NCBI GenBank assembly: GCA_049698775.1
Contig: JBAVYM010000049.1
Coordinates: 1 to 64,000 of the forward strand
From: REEB76 sp049698775
GTDB lineage: Bacteria > Pseudomonadota > Gammaproteobacteria > Natronospirales > REEB76
Direction of reading: 5' to 3'
Length of the DNA: 64,000 nucleotides
Shown piece by piece: positions 54,326-63,082 of this stretch. Within the stretch, counting starts at the first letter, position 1. Each line of letters starts with the position of its first letter. A program made the translations under genes and the position numbers. The notes beneath the pieces are model-generated. The model ran no database searches. It was not told where the DNA came from and saw only the letters and a list, made by a program, of their open reading frames with translations.

Positions 54326-55087
54326 TCAGTTCAGTTCGCGCCAGCCAAGCCCTCCATCCTGTGTCGCCACCTCAATCCGGTCATGCGCGCAGCCCAACGC
54401 CACGCCCAATGCCTCGCGGACCCGATCTGGCGTGTTGTTCTTTTCGCTCAAATGCGCCGCCACCAAATGCTGCAAATGTGTGCAATCCAGGTCCGCCAGC
54501 AGCGCCGCCGCCTGGGCATTGCTCAAATGGCCCAATGGGCCGCCCACCCGTTGTTTGAGGCTGGCCGGGTAGGGTCCGTTCTCCAGTAGGTCACGATCGT
54601 GATTGCACTCAAGAATGAGCCCATCACAGCCCTCCAGTAGGCGGCGGATATGGCTGGTGATGTGACCGGTGTCGGTGAGCAGGCCCAATCTGTGCTTGCC
54701 GTCGCCGAATACGAACTGGGTGGGTTCACGCGCGTCGTGCGGTACCGTGAGCGGCATGATCAGCAAACCGTCGAGCTGAAAATCCGCCTGTGGATCGAAA
54801 AGTTCCGCGTCTTCCAGACCTATTTTTCCGCAACCCGCGAGCGTGCCCATGGTGCAATGGACCGGGATACCATAACGGCCCGCGAACCGAACGATGCCGT
54901 TCACATGATCGGCATGCTCGTGTGTGATCAAGATGGCGCTAATGTCGTCGGGAGCAATTTCCAATCGCGCCAAACGCGTGACCGTCTCGGTCGCTGAAAA
55001 GCCGCAATCCACCATGACGCAGGTTCGACCGGACTGCACCAGCGCGGCATTACCACGGCTGCCGCTGCCCAGCAGTGCGAAGCGCAC
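54326..55087 (-). CDS. MBL-fold metallo-hydrolase (YycJ/VicX-like)
   Basis: The 253-residue protein starts MRFALLGSGSRGNAALVQSG and has the metallo-beta-lactamase signature ILITHEHADHVNGIVRFAGR, LTDTGHITSHIRRLL and LECNHDRDLLENGPYP. This matches the YycJ/VicX group of MBL phosphohydrolases or nucleases. It lies between purL and a DUF1820 gene on the same strand. Substrate not assigned. Confidence 0.9.
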   Translation of the reverse strand: MRFALLGSGSRGNAALVQSGRTCVMVDCGFSATETVTRLARLEIAPDDISAILITHEHADHVNGIVRFAGRYGIPVHCTMGTLAGCGKIGLEDAELFDPQADFQLDGLLIMPLTVPHDAREPTQFVFGDGKHRLGLLTDTGHITSHIRRLLEGCDGLILECNHDRDLLENGPYPASLKQRVGGPLGHLSNAQAAALLADLDCTHLQHLVAAHLSEKNNTPDRVREALGVALGCAHDRIEVATQDGGLGWRELN

Positions 55088-55121
55088 TAGCGGCGCAACT
55101 CCGGTTTGGTGGCGAAGCGTG

Positions 55122-55457
55122 TCATTTCTTCTGGGTGCCGGGCGTATACACCGGCATGGGGAAAGGCGTCACGTTGGAACCGCCCTCGATGGCAATGATC
55201 TTGGCGGTGCCCTCGTGCGCCACCTCGTCAATCCGAACGATCATGTGCATGGGTATGTACGTGCGCTTGACGCCGGCGAATTCATCCTTGAGTTTTTCCT
55301 CGCTGGGATCGAGCACCACGCCGGAGCGTTCGCCGAACACCAACTGCTCGATCTCAATGAAGCCCCAGAAGCCGTCCTGACTCACCTTGCGGGCGTAGAC
55401 CTCGTAGATCTTGCCCTGGTTCATGAAGGTGACTTTGTAGATGTGACGTGTGGCCAT
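55122..55457 (-). CDS. DUF1820 family protein
   Basis: The 111-residue soluble protein (HIYKVTFMNQGKIYEVYARK, then GFWGFIEIEQLVFGERSGVV) matches DUF1820, a family confined mostly to gammaproteobacteria with no known function. It is 34 bases upstream of the MBL gene and likely co-transcribed with it. Confidence 0.9.
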   Translation of the reverse strand: MATRHIYKVTFMNQGKIYEVYARKVSQDGFWGFIEIEQLVFGERSGVVLDPSEEKLKDEFAGVKRTYIPMHMIVRIDEVAHEGTAKIIAIEGGSNVTPFPMPVYTPGTQKK

Positions 55458-55504
55458 ATGTGCTGCTATTTGATTGCCCGGCTAATTCTAGCGGACTAGC
55501 AGAG

Positions 55505-55528
55505 AAATGGCCCCACCTGGGACCATTT
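55505..55528 (-). terminator. Hairpin terminator after tRNA-Ser
   Basis: On the minus strand AAATGGTCCC-AGGT-GGGGCCATTT forms a 10-bp stem (one G-T pair), 4 bases after the tRNA 3' end. Only CTCT follows, so the U-run is weak. Confidence 0.6.
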
Positions 55529-55532
55529 ATTG

Positions 55533-55623
55533 TGGCGGAGAGGGTGGGATTCGAACCCACGTGGGGCGTAAGCCCCCAACCGATTTCGAGTCGGTGCCGT
55601 TGTGACCGCTTCGGTACCTCTCC
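55533..55623 (-). tRNA. tRNA-Ser (anticodon CGA)
   Basis: A 91-base tRNA with encoded CCA. Acceptor arms GGAGAGG and CCTCTCC pair fully, the anticodon loop is CTCGAAA giving CGA (reads UCG), the long variable arm GGGGGCTTACGCCCC is typical of serine tRNAs, and the T-arm GTGGGTTCGAATCCCAC is perfect. I see no integrase or attachment-site duplication next to it. Confidence 0.97.
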
Positions 55624-55678
55624 AGTACGACGCGCATACCACCGCGCGCGGGATTTTACCCTATCACAACAGCACAAC

Positions 55679-56140
55679 CTACCGCCGTTCCGCAAAAAAC
55701 CGCTTCAGCACGTCGCCGCAAGCCTCCGCCAGCACGCCGCCTGTAACCTCAAGACTGTGATTCAGGACGGTTGTCTGGACCAGATTGAAAACGCTGCCGG
55801 CGGCGCCGGCGCGCGGATCACTGGCGCCGAACACCAGACGTTTCACGCGCGCATGCACCATGGCTCCGGCGCACATGGCGCAGGGTTCCAAAGTCACATA
55901 TAACGCCGTATCCGTGAGCCGGTAGTTTCCAAGCACACCGGCGGCCTCGCGCATTGCGATAATTTCAGCGTGTGCGGTCGGGTCATGCGCGGCGATGGGA
56001 TGATTCCAGCCACGGCCGATAACGGCGCCGTCCTTCACCACCACTGCGCCAACCGGTACTTCACCCGCTGCTTGCGCGTGTCGCGCCAGTTCCAGTGCTG
56101 CCTGCATCCAGACAGAATCAATCTCGCTCGCCTTGGGCAT
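55679..56140 (-). CDS. tadA: tRNA-specific adenosine deaminase
   Basis: TadA converts A34 to inosine in tRNA-Arg(ACG). The 153-residue zinc enzyme has H57-A-E59 in TAHAEIIAMREAAG and the PCAMCAGAMVHARV motif. Its ATG overlaps the stop of the DUF4177 gene by one base (TGATG), with AGGAG before it. Confidence 0.95.
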   Translation of the reverse strand: MPKASEIDSVWMQAALELARHAQAAGEVPVGAVVVKDGAVIGRGWNHPIAAHDPTAHAEIIAMREAAGVLGNYRLTDTALYVTLEPCAMCAGAMVHARVKRLVFGASDPRAGAAGSVFNLVQTTVLNHSLEVTGGVLAEACGDVLKRFFAERR

Positions 56141-56328
56141 CAGCTCCTGGGCCTTTTGAACACCGCGTAAACTGCAATCGGGGTGCCGGCTCCAATAGTG
56201 TTCATGCTCACCAGTTCCCAGCCTTGTTCGCCCAGTTTGTTGAGATCCTGTTCCAGGATATTGGTGTCCAGGTGCTTGCTCTGGGTGTCTCTTTCCGCAA
56301 AACGCATAACTTTGTATTCAAATTTCAT
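56140..56328 (-). CDS. Small DUF4177-like protein
   Basis: The 62-residue protein (MKFEYKVMRFAERD, then DLNKLGEQGWELVSM) matches the DUF4177 pattern of a small beta-alpha fold of unknown function. GGAGGA lies 4-5 bases before the ATG at 56328; the longer frame to 56526 is inside guaA and rejected. It is coupled to tadA by a one-base overlap and follows guaA by 28 bases. Confidence 0.85.
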   Translation of the reverse strand: MKFEYKVMRFAERDTQSKHLDTNILEQDLNKLGEQGWELVSMNTIGAGTPIAVYAVFKRPRS

Positions 56329-56356
56329 AAATTCCTCCGATCCGGTGGTAAGAAGT

Positions 56357-57934
56357 TTATTCCCACTCAATGGTCGCGGGCGGCTTGCCGGAAATATCAT
56401 AGACCACGCGCGAGATGCCGGGTGTTTCATTGACGATGCGCCGCGACACCTGATCCAGAAAATCATAGGGCAGACGCGCCCAGCGCGCCGACATGAAATC
56501 CACGGTTTCCACCGCGCGCAGCGCAATCACGTAATCGTAACGGCGGCCGTCGCCCATGACGCCCACGGAACGCACCGGCAGAAACACCGCAAACGCCTGG
56601 CTTACCTTGTCGTATAACCCCTCCTTGCGCAGCTCTTCCATATATATAGAGTCCGCCTTGCGCAGCAGATCGGCATATTCCTTCTTCACTTCACCGAGGA
56701 TACGCACACCGAGGCCAGGGCCAGGGAAGGGATGGCGGTACACCATGTCGCGCGGCAGGCCGAGTTCGATACCGAGCCTGCGTACTTCATCCTTGAACAG
56801 CTCGCGCAAAGGTTCAAGCAGTTTCAAGCGCATGTGCGCCGGCAGGCCACCCACATTGTGATGTGACTTTATGACATGGGCCTTGCCACTGGCGGCCGCG
56901 GATTCGATCACGTCGGGATAAATGGTGCCTTGGGCCAGCCATTTCACATCCTTGAGCCGGGCCGCTTCCTCTTCAAATACCTCGATGAACAACTTGCCGA
57001 TGAGTTTGCGCTTCTGCTCCGGATCCGTGATGTCCTTGAGCACGGCAAGAAAGCGCGCTTCCGCGTCCACGCGAATCACGCGCGCACCCATGTGGCGCGC
57101 GAACGTGTCCATGACCTGATCGCCTTCGTGCAGACGCAACAGGCCGGTATCCACGAACACACAGGTAAGCTGACCGCCGATGGCACGATGCAGTAACGCG
57201 GCGGCGACGGAGGAATCCACGCCGCCGGATAGGCCCAGCAGCACCTTGTCCGCTCCGACTTTTCCGCGCACGCTCTGAATGGCATCTTCAATAATGCTCG
57301 CTGTATTCCACAGCGGTTTGCAGCCGCACAAATCCAGCACGAAGCGTGCCAGTATCTTTCCGCCCTGGCGAGTCTGGGTCACTTCCGGGTGGAACTGCAC
57401 ACCGTAGAATCGGCGCACATCGTCGGACATGGCTGCACAGGCCGCATCATGCGATATGCCGGTACATGTGAATCCCGGCGGCAACTGCGTAACCGAATCA
57501 CCGTGATTCATCATGACTTCGAGCATCATCTTTCCCTGTTCGCTCTTCTGATCCTCGATGCCGTCCAGCAGCTGGGATGGTGCGGTGATGGTCAGGTATT
57601 CCACGCCGAATTCGCGGTGTGCCTCAGACTCCACCTTGCCGCCGAGTTGCACGGCCATGTCCTGCATGCCGTAGCAAATGCCGAACACCGGCACGCCCAG
57701 CTCGAATACCGCGTGCGGTGTTTTTGGCGTCGCGTCGCCCACCACGGATTCCGGCCCGCCGGAAAGAATCACGCCGCGGGGTGCGATCTCACGAATCGCT
57801 GCATCATCCATATCCGGCGAATGGACCGCGCAGAATACGCCACTCTCGCGCACCCGGCGCGCGATGAGTTGAGTCCACTGTGAACCGAAATCTAGGATCA
57901 GGATGCAATCGGAGTGGATATCAGAGCTTGGCAT
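56357..57934 (-). CDS. guaA: GMP synthase (glutamine-hydrolysing)
   Basis: GuaA aminates XMP to GMP. The 525-residue protein has an N-terminal class I glutaminase (ILILDFGSQWTQLIARRVRE, catalytic cysteine in VFGICYGMQDMAVQLGG, YGVQFHPEVTQTRQG) and the ATP pyrophosphatase domain with the P-loop VLLGLSGGVDSSVAAALLHR. The C-terminal dimer domain ends in the typical KPPATIEWE. It follows guaB by 84 bases; the guaBA order is standard. Confidence 0.96.
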   Translation of the reverse strand: MPSSDIHSDCILILDFGSQWTQLIARRVRESGVFCAVHSPDMDDAAIREIAPRGVILSGGPESVVGDATPKTPHAVFELGVPVFGICYGMQDMAVQLGGKVESEAHREFGVEYLTITAPSQLLDGIEDQKSEQGKMMLEVMMNHGDSVTQLPPGFTCTGISHDAACAAMSDDVRRFYGVQFHPEVTQTRQGGKILARFVLDLCGCKPLWNTASIIEDAIQSVRGKVGADKVLLGLSGGVDSSVAAALLHRAIGGQLTCVFVDTGLLRLHEGDQVMDTFARHMGARVIRVDAEARFLAVLKDITDPEQKRKLIGKLFIEVFEEEAARLKDVKWLAQGTIYPDVIESAAASGKAHVIKSHHNVGGLPAHMRLKLLEPLRELFKDEVRRLGIELGLPRDMVYRHPFPGPGLGVRILGEVKKEYADLLRKADSIYMEELRKEGLYDKVSQAFAVFLPVRSVGVMGDGRRYDYVIALRAVETVDFMSARWARLPYDFLDQVSRRIVNETPGISRVVYDISGKPPATIEWE

Positions 57935-58018
57935 GAATATTTCCGCCAGGGACGTTGTGCGTGCTGCACAAGAAAGTGTCGTTCAGATTTTCACGCAGCA
58001 CGCAGTACTCAGCACCTC

Positions 58019-59485
58019 TTATTCCATCCGATAGTTCGGCGCTTCCTTGGTGATATTCACATCGTGCACGTGACTTTCGCGCATGCCGGCACCGGTGATG
58101 CGCACGAACTGCGGTTTGCTGCGCATCTCGGCCATGTTGTGGCAGCCCGTATAACCCATGCTGGAACGCACGCCACCCATGAGTTGATGGACTATCGCCA
58201 CCAGCGAACCTTTGTAGGGTACGCGGCCCTCGATACCTTCCGGCACCAGCTTCTCGATTTCTTCGGTGGGATCCTGAAAATAGCGGTCGGCGGAACCCTG
58301 TTTCTGCGCCATGGCGCCGAGTGAACCCATGCCGCGGTAGGATTTGTAGGAACGGCCTTGATACAACTCCACTTCGCCGGGTGCTTCCTCGGTACCGGCG
58401 AACAGTCCGCCCAGCATCACCGCATACGCACCGGCCGCGAGCGCCTTGGCCACATCGCCGGAATAACGGATACCGCCATCCGCAATCAAGGGCACGCCGG
58501 ATTTCGCGAGCGCTTCCGCAACGTTCGCGACCGCGGTGATTTGCGGCACGCCCACGCCTGCAACGATACGCGTGGTGCAGATGGAACCCGGGCCGATACC
58601 GACTTTCACGCCATCGGCGCCAGCCTCCACCAGCGCCTTCGCCGCATCGGCGGTGACGATATTGCCGCCGATGACGGCCAGATCCTTGTGGTGTTTCCGG
58701 ATCTGGCGGACGCGCTTGAGTACGCCTTCGCTGTGGCCATGTGAGGTGTCCACCACCACCACATCCACGCCCGCGTCCACCAATGCCGCGATGCGCTCGT
58801 CGGTGTCGCCGCCGGTGCCGACCGCCGCGCCTACCCGCAAGCGCCCGTGTTCGTCCTTGCAGGCAATGGGATAATCCTTGGCCTTCTGAATATCTTTCAC
58901 GGTAATCATGCCGCGCAACTGGTATTTGTCATTCACCACCAGCACCTTCTCGATTCGGTTCTGGTGCAGCTTGGCTAGAATCTCCTCCTTATCAGCGCCT
59001 TCTTTCACCGTCACCAGCCGCTCCTTGCCGGTCATGATCCTGGCGATGACTTCGTTGTAGCGCGTTTCAAAACGCAAGTCGCGGCTGGTCACTATGCCGA
59101 CCAGTCGTTCGCCCTCGACCACCGGCACGCCGGAGATGTTGTGGGCATGGGTCAGTTTGAGCACGTCGCCGACCGTCATATCGGGCGTGACCGTTATGGG
59201 ATCCTTGATCACGCCGCTTTCGAATTTCTTCACCGCACGCACCTGGCGCGCCTGCTCCTCTGGCGTCATGTTCTTGTGGATGAAGCCAATACCGCCTTCT
59301 TGGGCCATGGCGATGGCGAGCCGCGCCTCGGTGACGGTATCCATGGCGGCGGAAATCAATGGGATATTGAGGCTGATGTGGCGGGTAAGCTGGGTCTTCA
59401 GGTCCACGTCCCGCGGCAGCACCTCCGAGTAGGCAGGCACCAGCAGAACGTCGTCAAACGTGAGAGCTTCCTGGACAATGCGCAT
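58019..59485 (-). CDS. guaB: IMP dehydrogenase
   Basis: GuaB oxidises IMP to XMP, the committed step to GMP. The 488-residue protein (MRIVQEALTFDDVLLVPAYS) equals the E. coli length. A CBS pair lies at about 92-205, GVKVGIGPGSICTTRIVAGV carries the catalytic cysteine, and DGGIRYSGDVAKALAAGA and YRGMGSLGAM follow. Two ATGs stand in tandem (59488 and 59485); GGGAG favours 59485. The frame to 59620 would overlap xseA and is rejected. Confidence 0.96.
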   Translation of the reverse strand: MRIVQEALTFDDVLLVPAYSEVLPRDVDLKTQLTRHISLNIPLISAAMDTVTEARLAIAMAQEGGIGFIHKNMTPEEQARQVRAVKKFESGVIKDPITVTPDMTVGDVLKLTHAHNISGVPVVEGERLVGIVTSRDLRFETRYNEVIARIMTGKERLVTVKEGADKEEILAKLHQNRIEKVLVVNDKYQLRGMITVKDIQKAKDYPIACKDEHGRLRVGAAVGTGGDTDERIAALVDAGVDVVVVDTSHGHSEGVLKRVRQIRKHHKDLAVIGGNIVTADAAKALVEAGADGVKVGIGPGSICTTRIVAGVGVPQITAVANVAEALAKSGVPLIADGGIRYSGDVAKALAAGAYAVMLGGLFAGTEEAPGEVELYQGRSYKSYRGMGSLGAMAQKQGSADRYFQDPTEEIEKLVPEGIEGRVPYKGSLVAIVHQLMGGVRSSMGYTGCHNMAEMRSKPQFVRITGAGMRESHVHDVNITKEAPNYRME

Positions 59486-59610
59486 CATGGCTCCCAGGCA
59501 GGTATAAAGCGCGCGATTATAGACTTTTGCAACCGGCTTGGTAACCCTCAATCGGTACGGATCGCGCCGTCGCGGCTTTCGCCGCCCGTGCGTCGCCGCT
59601 ATCATGGCGC

Positions 59611-60993
59611 ATGAGTTCAATGCAGGACAGTCTTACCCTTGAACCGGGGGAGCGGCGGATTCTCTCGGTTTCACAGCTCAATCGCGAAGCGCGCACGCTT
59701 TTGGAAAGCGGATTCCCGCTGCTCTGGGTGGAAGGCGAACTCTCCAACCTGTCGCGCCCAGCTTCCGGCCACCTGTATTTCTCGCTCAAGGATTCGGCCG
59801 CGCAGGTGCGCTGCGCGCTATTCCGCAACCGCGCGAACCTGCTGCGCTTCAAACCCGCCGATGGCCTGCACGTGCTGGCGCGCGCGCGCGTCAGCCTGTA
59901 TGAAGCCCGCGGCGACTTCCAGCTCATCGTCGAGCACATGGAGGAAGCCGGGCATGGCGCTCTGCAACGCGCCTTCGAGGAACTCAAACAGAAACTCGCC
60001 AAAGCCGGCCTGTTCGCCGCAGAACACAAACAGCCATTGCCGGAACTGCCGCGCTGTATCGGCGTCGTGACTTCGCCCTCCGGCGCGGCACTGCGCGACA
60101 TATTGAGCGTCATCCGCCGCCGTTACGCGCTCGCCAGGGTCATCGTGTATCCGGCGCCGGTGCAGGGCGAAGGCGCGGCACAGAAAATTGCCGCCATGAT
60201 CCGCACCGTGTCAGCGCGCGCCGAATGCGACGTGCTGATCGTGTCACGCGGCGGCGGCTCGCTCGAGGATTTATGGGCCTTCAACGAGGAGGTAGTGGCG
60301 CGCGCCATCTACGACTGTGGAATCCCCATTGTCAGCGGCGTGGGCCATGAAATTGATTTCACCATTGCGGACTTTGTCGCCGACATGCGTGCGCCCACGC
60401 CCACTGGCGCCGCTGAACTCGTCACCCCCGACGGCGCCGAATGGCAACGCCAGTTGGCGGACACTCGCCGGCGTCTGACACGCTCCCTTCTGGACAGCGT
60501 TGCCGACCTGCGCGAGCGGCTCGCCTGGTGCGGCGAACGACTGGAACAACTACACCCCGCGCGTCTGTTGCGCGAGCGTGCCCAGCGGGTGGATGAACTG
60601 GAGTTGCGTCTGCGGCATACCCTGCAAACAAATCTGCAGATGTGCACCGCGCGGCTTGACAGATTGCGTGCGCGGCTGCACCGGCACAGTCCCACCCAAG
60701 CCCTCGTACTGCTGCGCACCCGCTGCCAGACTTCAGCACAACGGCTGAACTTCGCCGCGCGCCACTATCTAAAGGGATTGCACAACCGTCTCGATCTCGC
60801 CACGCGCGCCCTGCAAACCGTAAGCCCACTCGCGACACTCGGTCGCGGTTATGCCATCGTCACGGATGCCGTGAGCGGCCGGGTAATCGCCTCGGTACAA
60901 TCCGCACGCAGCGGCCAAACAATCCAGGCGCGCCTCGCGGACGGACAGCTTTCGGCACACGTTGACAGCGTCACGAAAGGAATGAGGAAATGA
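59611..60993 (+). CDS. xseA: Exodeoxyribonuclease VII large subunit
   Basis: XseA is the catalytic subunit of ExoVII. The 460-residue protein starts with an OB-fold (LLWVEGELSNLSRPASGHLY), then the catalytic domain with VVTSPSGAALRDILSVIRRR, DVLIVSRGGGSLEDLWAFNE and SGVGHEIDFTIADFVADMRA. A long coiled-coil and the terminal ATLGRGYAIV segment follow. An alternative ATG lies three codons in. It overlaps the M23 gene by 4 bases (ATGA). Confidence 0.95.
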   Translation: MSSMQDSLTLEPGERRILSVSQLNREARTLLESGFPLLWVEGELSNLSRPASGHLYFSLKDSAAQVRCALFRNRANLLRFKPADGLHVLARARVSLYEARGDFQLIVEHMEEAGHGALQRAFEELKQKLAKAGLFAAEHKQPLPELPRCIGVVTSPSGAALRDILSVIRRRYALARVIVYPAPVQGEGAAQKIAAMIRTVSARAECDVLIVSRGGGSLEDLWAFNEEVVARAIYDCGIPIVSGVGHEIDFTIADFVADMRAPTPTGAAELVTPDGAEWQRQLADTRRRLTRSLLDSVADLRERLAWCGERLEQLHPARLLRERAQRVDELELRLRHTLQTNLQMCTARLDRLRARLHRHSPTQALVLLRTRCQTSAQRLNFAARHYLKGLHNRLDLATRALQTVSPLATLGRGYAIVTDAVSGRVIASVQSARSGQTIQARLADGQLSAHVDSVTKGMRK

Positions 60994-61829
60994 AAAGTCC
61001 ATTTTTAATTCTCATTGCAGGTTTGTTTCCAATCGCTGCATTCGCGGCCGCGCTGCCAAACAACGAACCGGTTCCGGGCGGTGTGGTGATCATCGCGCTG
61101 CCCGCTTCGGCTACAGCGCCGGTGGTACATTTCGACGGGCACCGCATCATGGTGGTAAACCATGACCACCGCTGGTACGCGGTGACCGGCATCCCGCTCT
61201 CCACTTCACCCGGCGATAAAATGCTGGCGGTACGCATCGCCCATCAGCCACCGCTGCAACTCAAATTCAGCATTGTTCCCAAGGCATATCCTGAACAGCG
61301 GCTCGTCATCAAGAATCCGAAACTGGTGAATCCGTCGGCCAAGGAACTGGATCGCATTGAGCGGGAACAGGCGCATCTTTACCACGTGCTCAATACCTGG
61401 GTTCCGGACCGCACACCCGATCTCAGCTTCATCTGGCCGGCAAAAGGTCCCGAAACCAGCGGCTTCGGTCTGCGGCGATTTTACAACGGTGAAGAGCGCA
61501 GCCCACACAGCGGCATAGACATCGGCGCGCCGGCGGGTTCGCCGGTATTGGCGCCGGCCACCGGCGTGGTGGCGGACGCGGGCCATTACTATTTCTGCGG
61601 ACACACGCTGACCATTGATCTGGGCCAGGGCCTGTACAGCGTGTATTGCCACATGGACAAAATTGCAGTGAAACGCGGACAAGCAGTGAAACCCGGCGAA
61701 CTGGTAGGCACCATCGGCGCAACCGGCCGCACCACCGGACCCAACCTGCACTGGACCGTGAGCCTGAACGGCACGCCGGTAGACCCACACGCATTCATTC
61801 CAGCGAGCGCGATTCCTTCTTCCAAGTAG
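60990..61829 (+). CDS. Exported M23-family metallopeptidase
   Basis: The 279-residue protein has a Sec signal peptide (FLILIAGLFPIAAFAAA, cleavage near 20), an N-terminal beta domain of the M23_N type, and a LytM/M23 domain with HSGIDIGAPAGSPVLAP (first zinc ligands), YSVYCHMDKIAV and GRTTGPNLHW. Both active-site motifs are intact, so peptidoglycan endopeptidase activity is likely. It is translationally coupled to xseA. Confidence 0.9.
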   Translation: MKSPFLILIAGLFPIAAFAAALPNNEPVPGGVVIIALPASATAPVVHFDGHRIMVVNHDHRWYAVTGIPLSTSPGDKMLAVRIAHQPPLQLKFSIVPKAYPEQRLVIKNPKLVNPSAKELDRIEREQAHLYHVLNTWVPDRTPDLSFIWPAKGPETSGFGLRRFYNGEERSPHSGIDIGAPAGSPVLAPATGVVADAGHYYFCGHTLTIDLGQGLYSVYCHMDKIAVKRGQAVKPGELVGTIGATGRTTGPNLHWTVSLNGTPVDPHAFIPASAIPSSK

Positions 61830-61912
61830 GGTGTCATACAGCGCAACATGTTTTAATAGTCGCGGTGTATAACGCCACTCCTACACAAAATTAAACCTGA
61901 TTTTGTTGTGGG

Positions 61913-63049
61913 CTATATACCCGCGAGAAAATCGCCGACCACGGGGCGGAAGCGGTCCATGTCCACCAGAAATGAATCATGCCCCTGCTTGGAAGGCAGC
62001 GGCACATATTGAGTCTCGACGCCAGCCTGCCGCAAAGCCTCCGCCAGCTCCTGCTGTTGATGCAGCGGAAACAGGATGTCCGTCTCCACGCCAATGACCA
62101 GGGCATTTTTCAAGCGCAGGTGTTTGAAGGCTTTCGCTACCGTGCCGCCGTGTTCGGCCACGTCGAACAAGTCCATGGCACGCGACAGGTATAAATAGGA
62201 ATTGGCGTCGAAGCCGCCCACGAAGGCGCGCGCACGGGATTCCAGATAGGACTCGACTTCGAACTCGATGCCAAACGGTTCCTGACCGGCACGATCGGCG
62301 CGCTCACGGCCGAAACGTTCGGTCCATTCGCGCGCCGAGCGATACGACATCATGCCGAGCTTGCGCGCGAGACGCATGCCCTCGCGCGGCCCATCGCCGG
62401 GCGGATAATTGCCGCCCTGCCAGCCACTGTCATTGCGGATCAGCTCGCGCTGCAGCGAACGCACGGCGATGGCGAAAGGTTCTGAATGTGTGGCAGAAGA
62501 CAGACTCACCAGCACCTCCGCCGACTCGGGATAAAGCAGCGCATAGGCGAGCGCGCTCATACCGCCAAGCGACGGTCCCATCACCACCCGCACGCGCCCA
62601 ATGCCCAACGCTACCAGCAGCGCGTGGGCCGCAGCCGCAATGTCCTCAACCGTAAGCGTGGGGAACGTCAGCGCATAGGGTTTGCCGGTGGCGGGATTCA
62701 CGAACGCCGGGCCGGTGGAACCGAAGCAACTGCCGAGCGAGTTGATGCACACCACGTGGAAACGATGCGTGTCCACCGGCTTGCCCGGTCCCACCATCTC
62801 TTCCCACCAGCCGGGTGCGGGATCGGCCGGCGAGGACGCAGCATGTGCCGAGGGCGACAGTCCGGTGAACAACAGCAACACATTGTCTTTGGCGGGCGCC
62901 AGTTTGCCCCAGGTTTCATAAGCGATCTGCACTTCTGGAAGCTCACCGCCCAGGCGCATAGCAAACGGCGCCGGCAGCGTCAGCACCCGCCGCGCGGGCG
63001 CCGCGATTGGCGCGGCATCGTCACTATGAACAGCAAGCCTGGGTTTCAT
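61913..63049 (-). CDS. MetX-like acyltransferase, probably serine O-succinyltransferase
   Basis: The 378-residue alpha/beta hydrolase belongs to the MetX family. The nucleophile elbow is GPSLGGMSALAYALL rather than the GGSMGGMQ of homoserine acetyltransferases, and the oxyanion segment reads NSLGSCFGSTGPAF. These features match the serine O-succinyltransferases described in Xanthomonas and Stenotrophomonas, which replace CysE in cysteine synthesis. The catalytic Asp and His lie in VIGVETDILFPL and KQGHDSFL. Homoserine acyltransferase remains possible. The gene follows the transporter gene by 33 bases. Confidence 0.8.
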   Translation of the reverse strand: MKPRLAVHSDDAAPIAAPARRVLTLPAPFAMRLGGELPEVQIAYETWGKLAPAKDNVLLLFTGLSPSAHAASSPADPAPGWWEEMVGPGKPVDTHRFHVVCINSLGSCFGSTGPAFVNPATGKPYALTFPTLTVEDIAAAAHALLVALGIGRVRVVMGPSLGGMSALAYALLYPESAEVLVSLSSATHSEPFAIAVRSLQRELIRNDSGWQGGNYPPGDGPREGMRLARKLGMMSYRSAREWTERFGRERADRAGQEPFGIEFEVESYLESRARAFVGGFDANSYLYLSRAMDLFDVAEHGGTVAKAFKHLRLKNALVIGVETDILFPLHQQQELAEALRQAGVETQYVPLPSKQGHDSFLVDMDRFRPVVGDFLAGI

Positions 63050-63082
63050 GGGTGGATATTCTGCCTGATGCGTGAGGCAGCG

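Noticed and set aside
55533..55623. Genomic island inserted at tRNA-Ser
   Set aside because: No integrase or direct repeat of the tRNA end is present within the flanking sequence, and both sides are core genes.
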